55,631 nt of DNA from Bacillus sp. (in: firmicutes) (GTDB lineage Bacteria > Bacillota > Bacilli > Bacillales > JACDOC01). This document shows, piece after piece, positions 8,627 through 19,843 of the stretch. The notes under the pieces were generated by a model. The model saw only the letters and a program-made list of their open reading frames with translations, was not told where the DNA came from and searched no databases. Made by a program: the position numbers and the translations under genes. The stretch lies in assembly GCA_017656295.1 (NCBI GenBank), contig JACDOC010000019.1, positions 1-55,631 on the forward strand, in the 5' to 3' direction. Numbering within the stretch: position 1 is the first letter of the stretch; each line of letters starts with the position of its first letter.

Positions 8627-8655
8627 TTGCATAATTGTCATATTTTATGTATATT
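8627..8655 (+). promoter_or_regulatory. Candidate promoter of the metG leader
   Basis: TTGCAT, 17 bp, TATATT. The same hexamers and spacing occur in the upstream rrn promoter at 55376-55404. Transcription would start near 8662, giving a leader of about 175 nt before metG. Confidence 0.5.
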
Positions 8656-8661
8656 TTGGAG

Positions 8662-10794
<2,133 letters not shown>

Positions 10795-10811
10795 TAATGT
10801 TATTCTAAAAT

Positions 10812-10855
10812 AACATAGAGATGTTTCACGTGAAACATCTCTATGTTTTTGTTTA
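10812..10855 (+). terminator. metG terminator built around parS
   Basis: A perfect 36-nt palindrome (10812-10847, 18-nt arms) is followed by T-rich sequence. RNA from it would form a long stem; its centre is the parS site. Confidence 0.75.
10822..10837. other. parS site (ParB/Spo0J binding)
   Basis: TGTTTCACGTGAAACA matches the 16-bp bacterial parS consensus (TGTTNCACGTGAAACA) exactly. ParB (Spo0J) binds and spreads from such origin-proximal sites, and SMC is loaded there. From memory, B. subtilis has a parS at about 4 degrees, near metS, so position is probably conserved. Here it lies between genes and doubles as the heart of a terminator hairpin. Confidence 0.93.
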
Positions 10856-11017
10856 ATCTTTTTTTTGTTCATAAAAAGCGATAATATAACATGATTTTTT
10901 GTTTTCAATTTTTTTGGGTATGTAATTAAAAACTGTGAAAAAAGACATTATATATATAGTAGAAAATAATATAATTTTCATATTAATAAAATAAGTAACA
11001 AGAAGGAGTGAGTCATC

Positions 11018-11788
11018 GTGTTATTTGATACGCACGTTCATTTAAATGCCGATCAGTTTGAAGAAGATGTTGAACAAGTGATAAAACGTGCCAAAGAGGT
11101 TGGCGTCGACAAAATGGTAGTCGTTGGATTTGATCGAAAAACAATTGAAAAGGCAATGAAGCTCGTGGAAACATTCGAAGGACTTTATGCGAGTGTCGGA
11201 TGGCACCCGGTTGATGCCATCGATATGACGGATGAAGATTTAGTATGGATTGAAGAGCTCACAGGGCATCCAAAAGTAGTCGCATTAGGAGAAATGGGGC
11301 TTGATTATTATTGGGACAAGTCGCCAAAAGAAGTTCAGAAAGAAGTGTTTCGAAAGCAAATTCAATTAGCCAAAAAAGTAAAACTTCCAATTATTATTCA
11401 TAACCGGGATGCGACGCAAGATGTCGTTCAAATTTTAAAAGAAGAGAAGGCCGAAGAAGTAGGAGGAATTATGCATTGCTTTAGCGGAAGTGTCGAAACA
11501 GCTAAGCAATGCGTAGATATGAATTTCTATATTTCACTTGGTGGACCTGTGACCTTTAAAAATGCAAAAAAACCGAAAGAAGTAGCGAAAGAAATTCCGC
11601 TTAATCGATTATTAATTGAGACGGACTGCCCTTATTTAGCTCCCCATCCGTACCGAGGCAAGCGTAATGAACCGGCCTATGTAAAATTAGTAGCTGAACA
11701 AATTGCTGAACTTAAAGAAGTATCTTACGAGGAAGTCGCAAAACAAACTTATGAAAATGCATTAAAATTATTCGGCATCAATCGATAA
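11018..11788 (+). CDS. yabD: TatD-family metal-dependent DNase
   Basis: A 256-residue TIM-barrel amidohydrolase-superfamily nuclease. Metal ligands are visible in DTHVHL at the N-terminus, the Glu in ALGEMGLDYYW, IIHNRDA, HCFSGS and ETDCPYLAPHPYRGKRNEP. TatD proteins act as 3'-5' DNases in repair or DNA turnover; the role in Bacillus is not firmly known. GTG start with SD AGAAGGAGTG. The 229-nt gap to metG contains the parS palindrome, so it probably has its own promoter in the AT-rich stretch 10860-11000, which I could not define. Confidence 0.92.
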   Translation: MLFDTHVHLNADQFEEDVEQVIKRAKEVGVDKMVVVGFDRKTIEKAMKLVETFEGLYASVGWHPVDAIDMTDEDLVWIEELTGHPKVVALGEMGLDYYWDKSPKEVQKEVFRKQIQLAKKVKLPIIIHNRDATQDVVQILKEEKAEEVGGIMHCFSGSVETAKQCVDMNFYISLGGPVTFKNAKKPKEVAKEIPLNRLLIETDCPYLAPHPYRGKRNEPAYVKLVAEQIAELKEVSYEEVAKQTYENALKLFGINR

Positions 11789-11951
11789 GAAATGTTGTCG
11801 GAATTTATAAAAAATTGTCTTTTTGTTTCCTTTTTCACTTAAATTCTACAAACAAAGAATTGCTCATGAAAAGCCTTGTCGAGAAGTATTCCTTCCATTT
11901 TTTTAGACCGTATAGCATAATAGGTAATATCTTCAAAGTTAGAGTAGTAGG

Positions 11952-11980
11952 TTGACAGGGGGAGGGATACTCTATATAAT
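11952..11980 (+). promoter_or_regulatory. Consensus sigma-A promoter of yabE
   Basis: TTGACA, 17 bp, TATAAT: perfect in both hexamers and spacing. The start would be near 11987, leaving a leader of about 20 nt with SD GAAGGAGG at 11991-11998. Confidence 0.9.
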
Positions 11981-12006
11981 CTCTCGGAGAGAAGGAGGCG
12001 TTTTTC

Positions 12007-13206
12007 ATGAGCAATTTTAGGAGCATGAAAAGCCTGTTTTCGGAGTCGATGAGTACAAAGAAATGGCTAATTGCTATTAGTAGTTTCGTAGTTTTGGTGG
12101 CGGTTGTAGGGATTCTTTTTTACGAAGGAACAAAGAAAACAATCGCGGTTGAATTAGATGGAGAAAAGAAAGTCGTTAATACACATGCAGATACAGTCAA
12201 AGAATTGCTTGATGAATTAAATATTTCTTTCGACTCAGCCGACTACTTGTTCCCCTCGGCAGATACCGTCTTAACAAATGACGCCACTGTTGTATGGGAA
12301 CCGGCAAAACAGGTGACCCTTTTCCTAAATGATGAACCAAAAGCGGTAGAGACAACTGCAGATACTGTTGGTGATTTGTTAAAAGAGCAAAATCTCGACC
12401 TCAATGAGCATGATATAGTTGAACCGAATATTGATCAAAAGATTACCGAAGGCATGGAAATTGCGATCAAGAAAGCATTTGAAGTAACGCTTATTGATGG
12501 TGGAAGCGAGAAGAAAGTTTGGTCCACTTCGACTACGGTCGCTGACTTTTTAGAGCAACAGGAAATCAAACTAAATGATTTAGATAAAGTAAACGTTGCT
12601 TTAGATAGCGTTGTTAATGCAAATGATGTAATCGAAATCATCCGAGTTGAAAAAGTCACCGATGTAGTGGAAGAACCAGTTGATTATGCAGTTGTCACGA
12701 AAAAAGATTCGAAATTATTAAAAGGACAACAAAAAGTTATTCAATCTGGTCGAAAAGGGTTAGTGTCCAAAACCTATGAAGTCGTATTAGAAAATGGAAA
12801 AGAAGTTTCTCGAACGTTAGTAAGTTCAAAAACGATTAAGGAAAGTGTTGATAAAATTGTGGCTGTCGGAACGAAAGTGTTAACGGCTGAAGCGTCCCGT
12901 GGCCAATCGTCAAACGGGAAAGAACTTGTTGTTACAGCAACAGCGTATACCGCTTATTGTAACGGTTGTTCCGGTATTACCGCAACGGGGATTAATTTAA
13001 AAACGAATCCAAATATTAAAGTTATCGCTGTTGACCCTAGCGTGATTCCGTTAGGTACGAAAGTATATGTCGAAGGTTACGGTTACGCAGTTGCGGCAGA
13101 TACCGGATCGGCGATTAATGGATACAAAATTGACGTATTCTTCCCAACGAAATCTGAAGCGTATCGTTGGGGCAATCGAAAAGTCAAAATCAAAATTTTG
13201 GACTAA
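12007..13206 (+). CDS. yabE: YabE, Rpf/Sps-like cell-wall protein (DUF348-G5-3D)
   Basis: A 399-residue secreted or membrane-anchored protein. A single membrane segment lies near 19-41. Three DUF348 repeats (about 44-102, 103-159, 160-216, each with the pattern ..TTADTVxDLLxEQ..) are followed by a G5 domain (about 217-295) and a C-terminal 3D domain (about 308-399). The 3D domain has the DPSVIPLGTKVYV and ADTG motifs of the lytic-transglycosylase-like Sps/MltA fold. Likely acts on peptidoglycan. It is driven by a consensus sigma-A promoter and faces a convergent ECF-type promoter, matching the antisense RNA control reported for B. subtilis yabE. Confidence 0.92.
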   Translation: MSNFRSMKSLFSESMSTKKWLIAISSFVVLVAVVGILFYEGTKKTIAVELDGEKKVVNTHADTVKELLDELNISFDSADYLFPSADTVLTNDATVVWEPAKQVTLFLNDEPKAVETTADTVGDLLKEQNLDLNEHDIVEPNIDQKITEGMEIAIKKAFEVTLIDGGSEKKVWSTSTTVADFLEQQEIKLNDLDKVNVALDSVVNANDVIEIIRVEKVTDVVEEPVDYAVVTKKDSKLLKGQQKVIQSGRKGLVSKTYEVVLENGKEVSRTLVSSKTIKESVDKIVAVGTKVLTAEASRGQSSNGKELVVTATAYTAYCNGCSGITATGINLKTNPNIKVIAVDPSVIPLGTKVYVEGYGYAVAADTGSAINGYKIDVFFPTKSEAYRWGNRKVKIKILD

Positions 13207-13210
13207 ATTA

Positions 13211-13237
13211 AGCAGAGGGGGTTCCTTCTGCTTTTTT
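13211..13237 (+). terminator. yabE terminator
   Basis: AGCAGAGG pairs with CCTTCTGCT (one G-U), followed by T6. Confidence 0.75.
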
Positions 13238-13296
13238 CATTTAGGAACTGAGGCGGTATAATAGACGATGAACAAAATATTACTTTCATTACATTA

Positions 13297-13323
13297 GACG
13301 AACAATATGACAAAAATGTTTCA
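13297..13323 (-). promoter_or_regulatory. Candidate ECF-sigma promoter antisense to yabE
   Basis: On the minus strand TGAAAC (13323-13318), 17 bp, CGTC (13300-13297), matching sigma-M/X/W-type promoters. RNA would start near 13290 and run leftward into the yabE 3' end. In B. subtilis, yabE is silenced by a sigma-X/sigma-M-driven cis-antisense RNA, so this looks like the conserved element. A TATAAT on the plus strand at 13257-13262 may serve rnmV. Confidence 0.6.
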
Positions 13324-13341
13324 ATTTTTTTAGGAGGAAAA

Positions 13342-14772
<1,431 letters not shown>

Positions 14773-14773
<1 letters not shown>

Positions 14774-14802
14774 TCAGTCATCTATGGATGACTGATTTTT
14801 TA
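14773..14802 (+). terminator. rsmA terminator
   Basis: ATCAGTCATC, loop TATG, GATGACTGAT: a perfect 10-bp stem followed by T-rich sequence. Confidence 0.88.
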
Positions 14803-14837
14803 TTTGACAGAAACCCACTTTTTTCGTTAATGAACAC

Positions 14838-14865
14838 ACCACTCAAGCCCCTTGTGCATAGCTTA
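14838..14865 (+). promoter_or_regulatory. Candidate sigma-K promoter of yabG
   Basis: ACC at 14838-14840, 16 bp, CATAGCTTA at 14857-14865, fitting the sigma-K pattern (AC near -35, CATANNNTA at -10). yabG is a mother-cell sigma-K gene in B. subtilis. Confidence 0.45.
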
Positions 14866-14935
14866 TGAAAGAATAGTGTCATAGTGGGGTAGTCGTAATA
14901 TTCCAAAAAGACGCTCGTAATTGGAGATGAAGCGT

Positions 14936-15823
14936 GTGAAAATAAAGATTCATTCCATTGTTGGTCGAAAATCGTACAATAGCGATATTTTATTTCGTGT
15001 CATTGATATAAAAGAAGTAAATGGGAAACAAGTGGCCATCTTATACGGAGAAGATTACCGTCTTATGGCGGATGCCCCATTCGATGATTTAGTCATCATT
15101 GATTCCCATGAGTATCGTCGGCTCACCAATACGTTTCGATCACTTGAAGAACAATCGTACGAGTTATTTCGACAAGATATGAACCTCATTAAGCAAAAGC
15201 AAGAGTACCAAATGACGAACGGGTATCATTATGATTTAAATTTTTTTCAAATTCCAGGGAAAGTTCTTCACTTAGATGGTGACCCTAATTATTTAAAAAA
15301 ATGTATGGACTTATATGAACGGGTAGGGGTTCCGGTATATGGGGTTCATTGTAAAGAGACGGAAATGCCGTATCAAATCGGTGGACTTATTGAAAAGTAC
15401 CGTCCAGATATTTTAGTGATCACCGGTCATGACGCTTATTCAAAGTCCAAAGGAACGATTGATGATATTAACGCCTATCGACATTCGAAGGATTTTGTTA
15501 AAACGGTGAAAGAAGCGAGGAAAAAAGTTCCTCATCTTGATCAGCTCATTATTTTTGCAGGGGCATGTCAATCCCATTTTGAGTTGTTAATCCGTGCGGG
15601 AGCTAATTTTGCTAGTTCCCCTAACCGCGTCAATATTCACGCATTAGATCCGGTATATATTGTTGCCAAAATTAGCTTTACTCCCTTTAAAGAATACGTC
15701 AATGTATGGGATGTGTTACGAAATACGTTAACAGGTGACAAAGGGTTGGGAGGAATTGAAACAAAAGGGGTGCTCAGAACTGGAATGCCCTTTAATCGGC
15801 TCCAACCAAAAATTGATCAGTAA
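14936..15823 (+). CDS. yabG: Sporulation-specific protease YabG
   Basis: A 295-residue mother-cell protease that trims spore coat proteins (such as SpoIVA, YeeK and SafA) late in sporulation. The family core ..KVLHLDGDPNYLKKC.., DILVITGHDAYSKSKG, and LIIFAGACQSHFELLIRAGANFASSPNRVNIHALDP is intact. Start is ambiguous: GTG 14936 (GGAG 9 nt upstream) is preferred over ATG 14927 and TTG 14921, which lie on or before that SD. It is monocistronic, with a sigma-K-type promoter and its own terminator. Confidence 0.92.
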   Translation: MKIKIHSIVGRKSYNSDILFRVIDIKEVNGKQVAILYGEDYRLMADAPFDDLVIIDSHEYRRLTNTFRSLEEQSYELFRQDMNLIKQKQEYQMTNGYHYDLNFFQIPGKVLHLDGDPNYLKKCMDLYERVGVPVYGVHCKETEMPYQIGGLIEKYRPDILVITGHDAYSKSKGTIDDINAYRHSKDFVKTVKEARKKVPHLDQLIIFAGACQSHFELLIRAGANFASSPNRVNIHALDPVYIVAKISFTPFKEYVNVWDVLRNTLTGDKGLGGIETKGVLRTGMPFNRLQPKIDQ

Positions 15824-15854
15824 TGCCAGACAACAATGTTGGCATTATTTTTTT
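15822..15854 (+). terminator. yabG terminator
   Basis: AATGCCA (15822-15828) pairs with TGGCATT (15840-15846), then ATTTTTTT. The stem overlaps the stop codon. Confidence 0.8.
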
Positions 15855-15941
15855 GTGGCAGGAAGGTAATGTGATTTTTTTACATAATTGTGTGCACAAA
15901 AGGGTATGCTAAAATTGTTGATTTTTGTAGACATAAAACCA

Positions 15942-15971
15942 TTGACAACTGAAGTTAAAGGTTGATAAAAT
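15942..15971 (+). promoter_or_regulatory. Upstream veg promoter
   Basis: TTGACA, 18 bp, TAAAAT. With the promoter at 15983 it recreates the tandem veg promoters known in B. subtilis. Confidence 0.65.
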
Positions 15972-15982
15972 TATTTATTTAT

Positions 15983-16011
15983 TTGACGAAACTTACATAT
16001 TGTGCTATAAT
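15983..16011 (+). promoter_or_regulatory. Main veg promoter (strong sigma-A)
   Basis: TTGACG, 17 bp, TATAAT in an AT-rich setting with an upstream T/A-rich UP-like stretch. The start near 16018 lies only a few nt before the SD. The B. subtilis homologue is a standard strong vegetative promoter. Confidence 0.9.
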
Positions 16012-16035
16012 TTAATCAGCGAGGTGGGTAAAAAG

Positions 16036-16305
16036 ATGCCAAAAACATTGTCTGATATTAAAAAAGCTCTTGATTCTAATTTAGGCAAACGGTTGTTGTT
16101 AAAGGCCAATGGTGGAAGAAGAAAAACAATTGAGCGTTCTGGGATTTTAACAGAAACATACCCATCTGTATTTGTGGTAGAACTAGACCAAGATGAGAAT
16201 GCATTTGAGCGTGTTTCTTACAGCTATGCAGATGTGTTAACAGAAACAGTTCAATTAACCTTCTATGACGAAACATCAGGAAACGTTGCAATGGGCCGGC
16301 AGTAG
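16036..16305 (+). CDS. veg: Veg protein (biofilm stimulation)
   Basis: An 89-residue protein of the Veg family (DUF1021), abundant in growing cells; in B. subtilis it promotes biofilm formation and was linked to SinR activity. The sequence [46 protein letters not shown] is typical. ATG 16036 has SD GAGGTGGG 7 nt upstream; a longer reading from 16000 would begin inside the promoter's -10. Driven by tandem strong promoters. Confidence 0.95.
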   Translation: MPKTLSDIKKALDSNLGKRLLLKANGGRRKTIERSGILTETYPSVFVVELDQDENAFERVSYSYADVLTETVQLTFYDETSGNVAMGRQ

Positions 16306-16393
16306 ACGAAAGTTTGCTGCTTTTATTTTTTCGATTGTACGTATGGACGACCAAATGGCTGGTTTATGATTAAATTGAAAAAACTTGTTCCTT

Positions 16394-16424
16394 AAGAAGC
16401 ATCTACCATGAATGCTTCTTTTTT
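16394..16424 (+). terminator. veg terminator
   Basis: AAGAAGCAT (16394-16402) pairs with ATGCTTCTT (16412-16420), then T-rich. A weaker hairpin lies just after the stop codon (about 16301-16325). Confidence 0.8.
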
Positions 16425-16499
16425 ATGCTTGTTACATCTGATGAATTGGTCGTTTGTCATCCATACTAATAAAGGCATGCTAATGAAGGAGGATGTTTT

Positions 16500-16691
16500 T
16501 TGAGTAGAAGAAGACGTACGATGTCAATGCAGTTCAAAGAGCAACTGGCAAAAGATTTGGGTTTTTATGACGTCGTAAAGCAAGGAGGATGGAGCAGTAT
16601 CACATCCAAAGAAGCTGGAAATATGGTGAAACGCGCCGTTGAAATTGCCCAGCAGCATTTAGCACAACAATCCATGAACCAACAAAAATAA
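16500..16691 (+). CDS. sspF: Small acid-soluble spore protein SspF
   Basis: A 63-residue alpha/beta-type SASP-like protein made in the forespore, expected to bind spore DNA. The sequence [49 protein letters not shown] carries the conserved KEAGNMVKR block. The start is TTG 16500, with AAGGAGG 8 nt upstream; the ATG at 16493 is out of frame and stops at once. A sigma-G-like -10, CATACTA, is at 16462-16468, but the -35 is not clear. It has its own terminator. Confidence 0.92.
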   Translation: MSRRRRTMSMQFKEQLAKDLGFYDVVKQGGWSSITSKEAGNMVKRAVEIAQQHLAQQSMNQQK

Positions 16692-16707
16692 GGAAGTTAG
16701 CATGCCT

Positions 16708-16741
16708 GAGAAGACCAAAAGAACGAGTTGGTCTTCTCTAT
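16708..16741 (+). terminator. sspF terminator
   Basis: GAGAAGACCAA pairs with TTGGTCTTCTC (11 bp). The T-tract is poor. Confidence 0.7.
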
Positions 16742-16896
16742 TACTACATATACAAAAACAGACTTGATTATATAAAATAAATGGTGAAATAACTTATCTT
16801 TCTTTAACTAATTTTTCATGGTAAAATACAATGTTTGTATACGTTAACTATAGATTACAGGAACGGAAATTGCTCGAGAAAAAGTAGGTGAATTCG

Positions 16897-17751
16897 TTGA
16901 AGTTAATGGTAAAGGCACCAGCCAAAATTAATTTATCGTTAGACGTCTTACATAAACGCCCTGACGGTTATCATGAAGTAGAAATGGTGATGACCACGGT
17001 TGATTTAGCAGACCGAATTGAATTGACGGAACTAAAAGAAGATGAAGTAAAAATAGTGACCCACAACCGATTTGTCCCTGACGATCACCGAAACCATGCC
17101 TATCAAGCAGCGCAATTGTTGAAGGATACTTACGGTATTAAAAAAGGGGTTCACATTGAGATTAACAAGGAGATTCCAGTAGCAGCCGGGTTAGCTGGTG
17201 GAAGTAGTGATGCGGCTGCTGTTTTACGTGGTTTAAACGAGCTTTGGAAGTTAGGTTTAAGTTTGGACGAGTTAGCCCAACTCGGTTCACAAATTGGTTC
17301 AGATGTATCATTTTGTGTATATGGAGGAACGGCGTTAGCGACTGGCCGTGGGGAAAAAATTAGCCACCTTCCATCTCCGCCCAATTGTTGGGTGATTTTA
17401 GCGAAACCAGCTACCGGAGTTTCTACTGCAGAAGTGTATAAAAATTTAAATTTACAACAAATTCAACATCCAAATACAAAAGGGATGATTGAAGCCATTT
17501 ATGAACAAAACTATGAAAAAGTGTGTGAACATGTGGGAAATGTCCTTGAAAGTGTTACTTTACACATGCATCCAGAAGTGGCTCATATTAAAGAACAAAT
17601 GAAACGCTTTGGTGCTGATGCAGTGTTAATGAGCGGTAGCGGACCGACCGTTTTCGGGCTTGTGCAACACGATTCACGTTTGCAACGTATTTACAACGGA
17701 CTTCGTGGTTTTTGTGACCAAGTATATGTTGCTCGCCTATTGGGAGAATAA
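16897..17751 (+). CDS. ispE: 4-diphosphocytidyl-2-C-methyl-D-erythritol kinase
   Basis: GHMP kinase of the MEP isoprenoid pathway; phosphorylates CDP-ME at the 2-hydroxyl. The 284-residue protein has [12 protein letters not shown] (Lys10), the ATP loop [15 protein letters not shown] at about 95-108, and [11 protein letters not shown] near the C-terminus. Start is uncertain: TTG 16897 (AGGTG 6 nt upstream) gives a family-like N-terminus; GTG 16888 is an alternative. It is followed after 75 nt by purR, as in B. subtilis. Confidence 0.93.
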   Translation: MKLMVKAPAKINLSLDVLHKRPDGYHEVEMVMTTVDLADRIELTELKEDEVKIVTHNRFVPDDHRNHAYQAAQLLKDTYGIKKGVHIEINKEIPVAAGLAGGSSDAAAVLRGLNELWKLGLSLDELAQLGSQIGSDVSFCVYGGTALATGRGEKISHLPSPPNCWVILAKPATGVSTAEVYKNLNLQQIQHPNTKGMIEAIYEQNYEKVCEHVGNVLESVTLHMHPEVAHIKEQMKRFGADAVLMSGSGPTVFGLVQHDSRLQRIYNGLRGFCDQVYVARLLGE

Positions 17752-17755
17752 ATTC

Positions 17756-17785
17756 TTGATAAAAACCGTACATTAGTGATATATT
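17756..17785 (+). promoter_or_regulatory. Candidate sigma-A promoter of purR
   Basis: TTGATA, 18 bp, TATATT. It is overlapped by the PurBox pair at 17762-17806, in keeping with autoregulation. Confidence 0.5.
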
Positions 17786-17806
17786 TACACTAAAATATTC
17801 GGTTTT
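17762..17806. promoter_or_regulatory. Inverted PurBox pair upstream of purR
   Basis: AAAACCGTACATT at 17762-17774 and, on the minus strand, AAAACCGAATATT (17806-17794). Each matches the PurBox consensus AWWWCCGAACWWT with one mismatch. The pair is inverted with 19 bp between, close to the usual 16-17. Inside lies TTAGTG..CACTAA, so the region is also a long imperfect palindrome that could terminate ispE RNA. Confidence 0.6.
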
Positions 17807-17826
17807 TACTTCAGAGGTGACCAAAG

Positions 17827-18663
17827 ATGAAATTTCGTCGCAGTGAGCGTTTAATTGATATGACTCACTATTTGTTAGAGCGGCCAAGACAATTGATTCC
17901 ATTAACTTTTTTCTCTGAACGGTATCAAGCAGCTAAATCATCCATTAGTGAAGATTTGTCCATTTTAAAAGAAACGTTGGAACATCGAGGAATTGGGACG
18001 TTAATGACGGTACCTGGTGCCGCTGGGGGAGTGAAATATTTCCCTAGTATTAAAAAAGAGGATGCGGAACAGCACGTTAAGGAACTTTGTGAACGAATTG
18101 CTGATCCAGAACGTTTATTACCTGGTGGGTATTTATATATGACAGATATTTTAGGGGACCCACAAATGATGAGAAAAGTAGGGAAACTATTAGGCTCAGC
18201 ATTTCACGATAAAGAAATTGATGTCGTTATGACGGTAGCAACAAAGGGAATTCCGATTGCGTATGCAACAGCGAATTATTTAAATGTACCTGTAGTTATT
18301 GTTCGTCGTGATAGTAAAGTGACAGAAGGCTCAACAGTAAGTATTAACTATGTATCTGGCTCATCAAAACGAATTCAAACAATGGTGTTATCGAAACGCA
18401 GTTTACGTGAACATTCCAATGTGTTAATTGTAGATGATTTCATGAAAGCTGGTGGAACTGTTAACGGAATGAAAAGTTTGCTTGAGGAATTTAATGCTTC
18501 CGTTGCAGGAATTGGGGTATTAGTCGAATCTGAAAAAGTCGAAGAAGAACGATTAGTAGATGATTATGTGTCTCTTGTCCGTTTGACTGATGTAGATGTA
18601 AAAGAAAAGCGCATCAGTGTGACCGAAGGAAACTATTTTTCTAAACCTATTTCATTTTTATAA
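17827..18663 (+). CDS. purR: Purine operon repressor PurR
   Basis: A 278-residue repressor of purine synthesis and transport genes. It binds inverted PurBoxes, and PRPP or competing (p)ppGpp sets its activity. It has an N-terminal winged helix (about 1-75) and a phosphoribosyltransferase-like domain with the PRPP loop [13 protein letters not shown] at 199-211. Upstream PurBoxes argue for self-control. It is followed 14 nt later by ridA, the usual pair. Confidence 0.96.
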   Translation: MKFRRSERLIDMTHYLLERPRQLIPLTFFSERYQAAKSSISEDLSILKETLEHRGIGTLMTVPGAAGGVKYFPSIKKEDAEQHVKELCERIADPERLLPGGYLYMTDILGDPQMMRKVGKLLGSAFHDKEIDVVMTVATKGIPIAYATANYLNVPVVIVRRDSKVTEGSTVSINYVSGSSKRIQTMVLSKRSLREHSNVLIVDDFMKAGGTVNGMKSLLEEFNASVAGIGVLVESEKVEEERLVDDYVSLVRLTDVDVKEKRISVTEGNYFSKPISFL

Positions 18664-18677
18664 GGAGGAGATTCCCG

Positions 18678-19052
18678 ATGCGTACCGTTTCAACGAAACA
18701 AGCTCCAGCGGCCATTGGTCCATATTCTCAAGGGGTAATCGTGAACAATTTATTTTTTAGTTCTGGTCAAATTCCGTTAACGCCAGAAGGAAAAATGGTT
18801 GAAGGAGATATTAAAGAGCAAACCCATCAAGTTTTCCGAAACTTGCAAGCTGTTCTTCATGAAGCTGGTGCATCGTTAAATACTGTCGTGAAAGCAACAG
18901 TATTTTTAAAAAACATGGAGGATTTCGCAGCTGTTAATGAAGTGTACAGTCAATATTTTAGTGAGCATAAGCCCGCTCGTTCATGTGTCGAAGTGGCTAG
19001 ACTTCCAAAAGATGCGTTAGTAGAAATTGAAGTAATTGCACTCGTGAAATAA
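18678..19052 (+). CDS. ridA: RidA enamine/imine deaminase (YabJ)
   Basis: A 124-residue trimeric enzyme that hydrolyses reactive 2-aminoacrylate and related enamines/imines released by PLP enzymes. Conserved blocks are [16 protein letters not shown], and [20 protein letters not shown] with the catalytic Arg101. SD AAGGAGGAG. Co-transcribed with purR; in B. subtilis YabJ affects purine regulation. The terminator stem begins within the last codons. Confidence 0.95.
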   Translation: MRTVSTKQAPAAIGPYSQGVIVNNLFFSSGQIPLTPEGKMVEGDIKEQTHQVFRNLQAVLHEAGASLNTVVKATVFLKNMEDFAAVNEVYSQYFSEHKPARSCVEVARLPKDALVEIEVIALVK

Positions 19053-19067
19053 CACGAGTGCTTTTTT
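19038..19067 (+). terminator. ridA terminator
   Basis: GCACTCGTG pairs with CACGAGTGC across a 6-nt loop containing the stop codon, then T6. Confidence 0.88.
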
Positions 19068-19075
19068 AATTAAAA

Positions 19076-19258
19076 GTCTCTGTTATAAGTCATTGTTGAT
19101 TTTTAGCAAGTTATTCACACGGCGGCGACTCCAGTGGGAACAAGAAGCCGCAAGACCCATACTTGAGCGTAGCGAGGGAAGCGGCTTGCGGCTTGCCCGC
19201 GGAAAGCGTCCGCCACAAGAGTAATGTATAAATATAAACAGTATCGTTTAACAGAGCC
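19076..19258 (+). mobile_element. MITE-like element, copy 2 (short form)
   Basis: 183 bp, the cleanest view of the short form: it starts GTCTCTGTTATAA and ends TTTAACAGAGCC, so its ends are inverted repeats (both start near-GGCTCTGTTA when read inward). Flanks AATTAAAA and ATTTAATA agree at 6 of 8 positions, perhaps a decayed duplication. A DnaA-box-like TTATTCACA is at 19111-19119. It follows the ridA T-tract by 8 nt and ends 39 bp before the spoVG -35. Confidence 0.8.
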
Positions 19259-19296
19259 ATTTAATAAAAAATTTTTCTAAAAATTTTATTTATTTA

Positions 19297-19325
19297 GAAG
19301 GAGATTTTGAAAGGGTGTTGAATAT
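19297..19325 (+). promoter_or_regulatory. Sigma-H promoter of spoVG
   Basis: GAAGGAGAT (19297-19305), 11 bp, GTTGAATAT (19317-19325), matching RNAGGAWWW-N11/12-RNNGAATWW with one mismatch. The AT-rich block at 19260-19296 is where AbrB represses spoVG in B. subtilis. Confidence 0.75.
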
Positions 19326-19362
19326 TAAAAATAGACTTCAATGGAAAAAGGTGGTGAACAAG

Positions 19363-19656
19363 ATGGAAGTAACAGATGTTAGACTACGCCGCGTAAACAC
19401 GGATGGTCGTATGAGAGCTATTGCTTCTATCACTTTAGACAATGAATTTGTCGTTCATGACATTCGTGTCATCGATGGCAATAACGGATTGTTTGTGGCT
19501 ATGCCAAGCAAACGCACGCCAGATGGTGAATTCCGTGATATTGCTCATCCAATTAACTCCAACACACGCGGTAAAATCCAAGATGCGGTGTTAGCTGAGT
19601 ATCACCGTTTAGGTGAGCTAGAAGAACGTGAATTAGAAGAAGCAGGAGCTTCTTAA
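19363..19656 (+). CDS. spoVG: SpoVG regulatory protein
   Basis: A 97-residue nucleic-acid-binding protein, needed with others for septation control and cortex formation. The near-invariant N-terminus [37 protein letters not shown] is intact. ATG 19363 has SD AAAGGTGGTG; a longer frame from TTG 19315 would overlap the sigma-H -10. Expressed under sigma-H and, by analogy, repressed by AbrB (encoded at 8.0-8.3 kb). Confidence 0.97.
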   Translation: MEVTDVRLRRVNTDGRMRAIASITLDNEFVVHDIRVIDGNNGLFVAMPSKRTPDGEFRDIAHPINSNTRGKIQDAVLAEYHRLGELEERELEEAGAS

Positions 19657-19676
19657 TCATTAAGCATTTACACCAA

Positions 19677-19707
19677 GAGCCTTCTCCTTACGAAAGGCTC
19701 TTTTTTT
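19677..19707 (+). terminator. spoVG terminator
   Basis: GAGCCTT (19677-19683) pairs with AAGGCTC (19694-19700), then T7. Confidence 0.85.
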
Positions 19708-19780
19708 ATGTATACATATCTTTTCCTTCCATTTTCCTCCTTGTACCCATTGACAAAAAAATGTACTTTTCTCCGATTCC

Positions 19781-19809
19781 TTGAAATGAACTCCTATTTA
19801 AGATATATT
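19781..19809 (+). promoter_or_regulatory. Candidate sigma-A promoter of glmU
   Basis: TTGAAA, 17 bp, TATATT. A start near 19816 excludes the in-frame ATG at 19814 and supports ATG 19844. Confidence 0.6.
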
Positions 19810-19843
19810 CATTATGGAAAAAAAGGTTGATGGAGGACCATAT

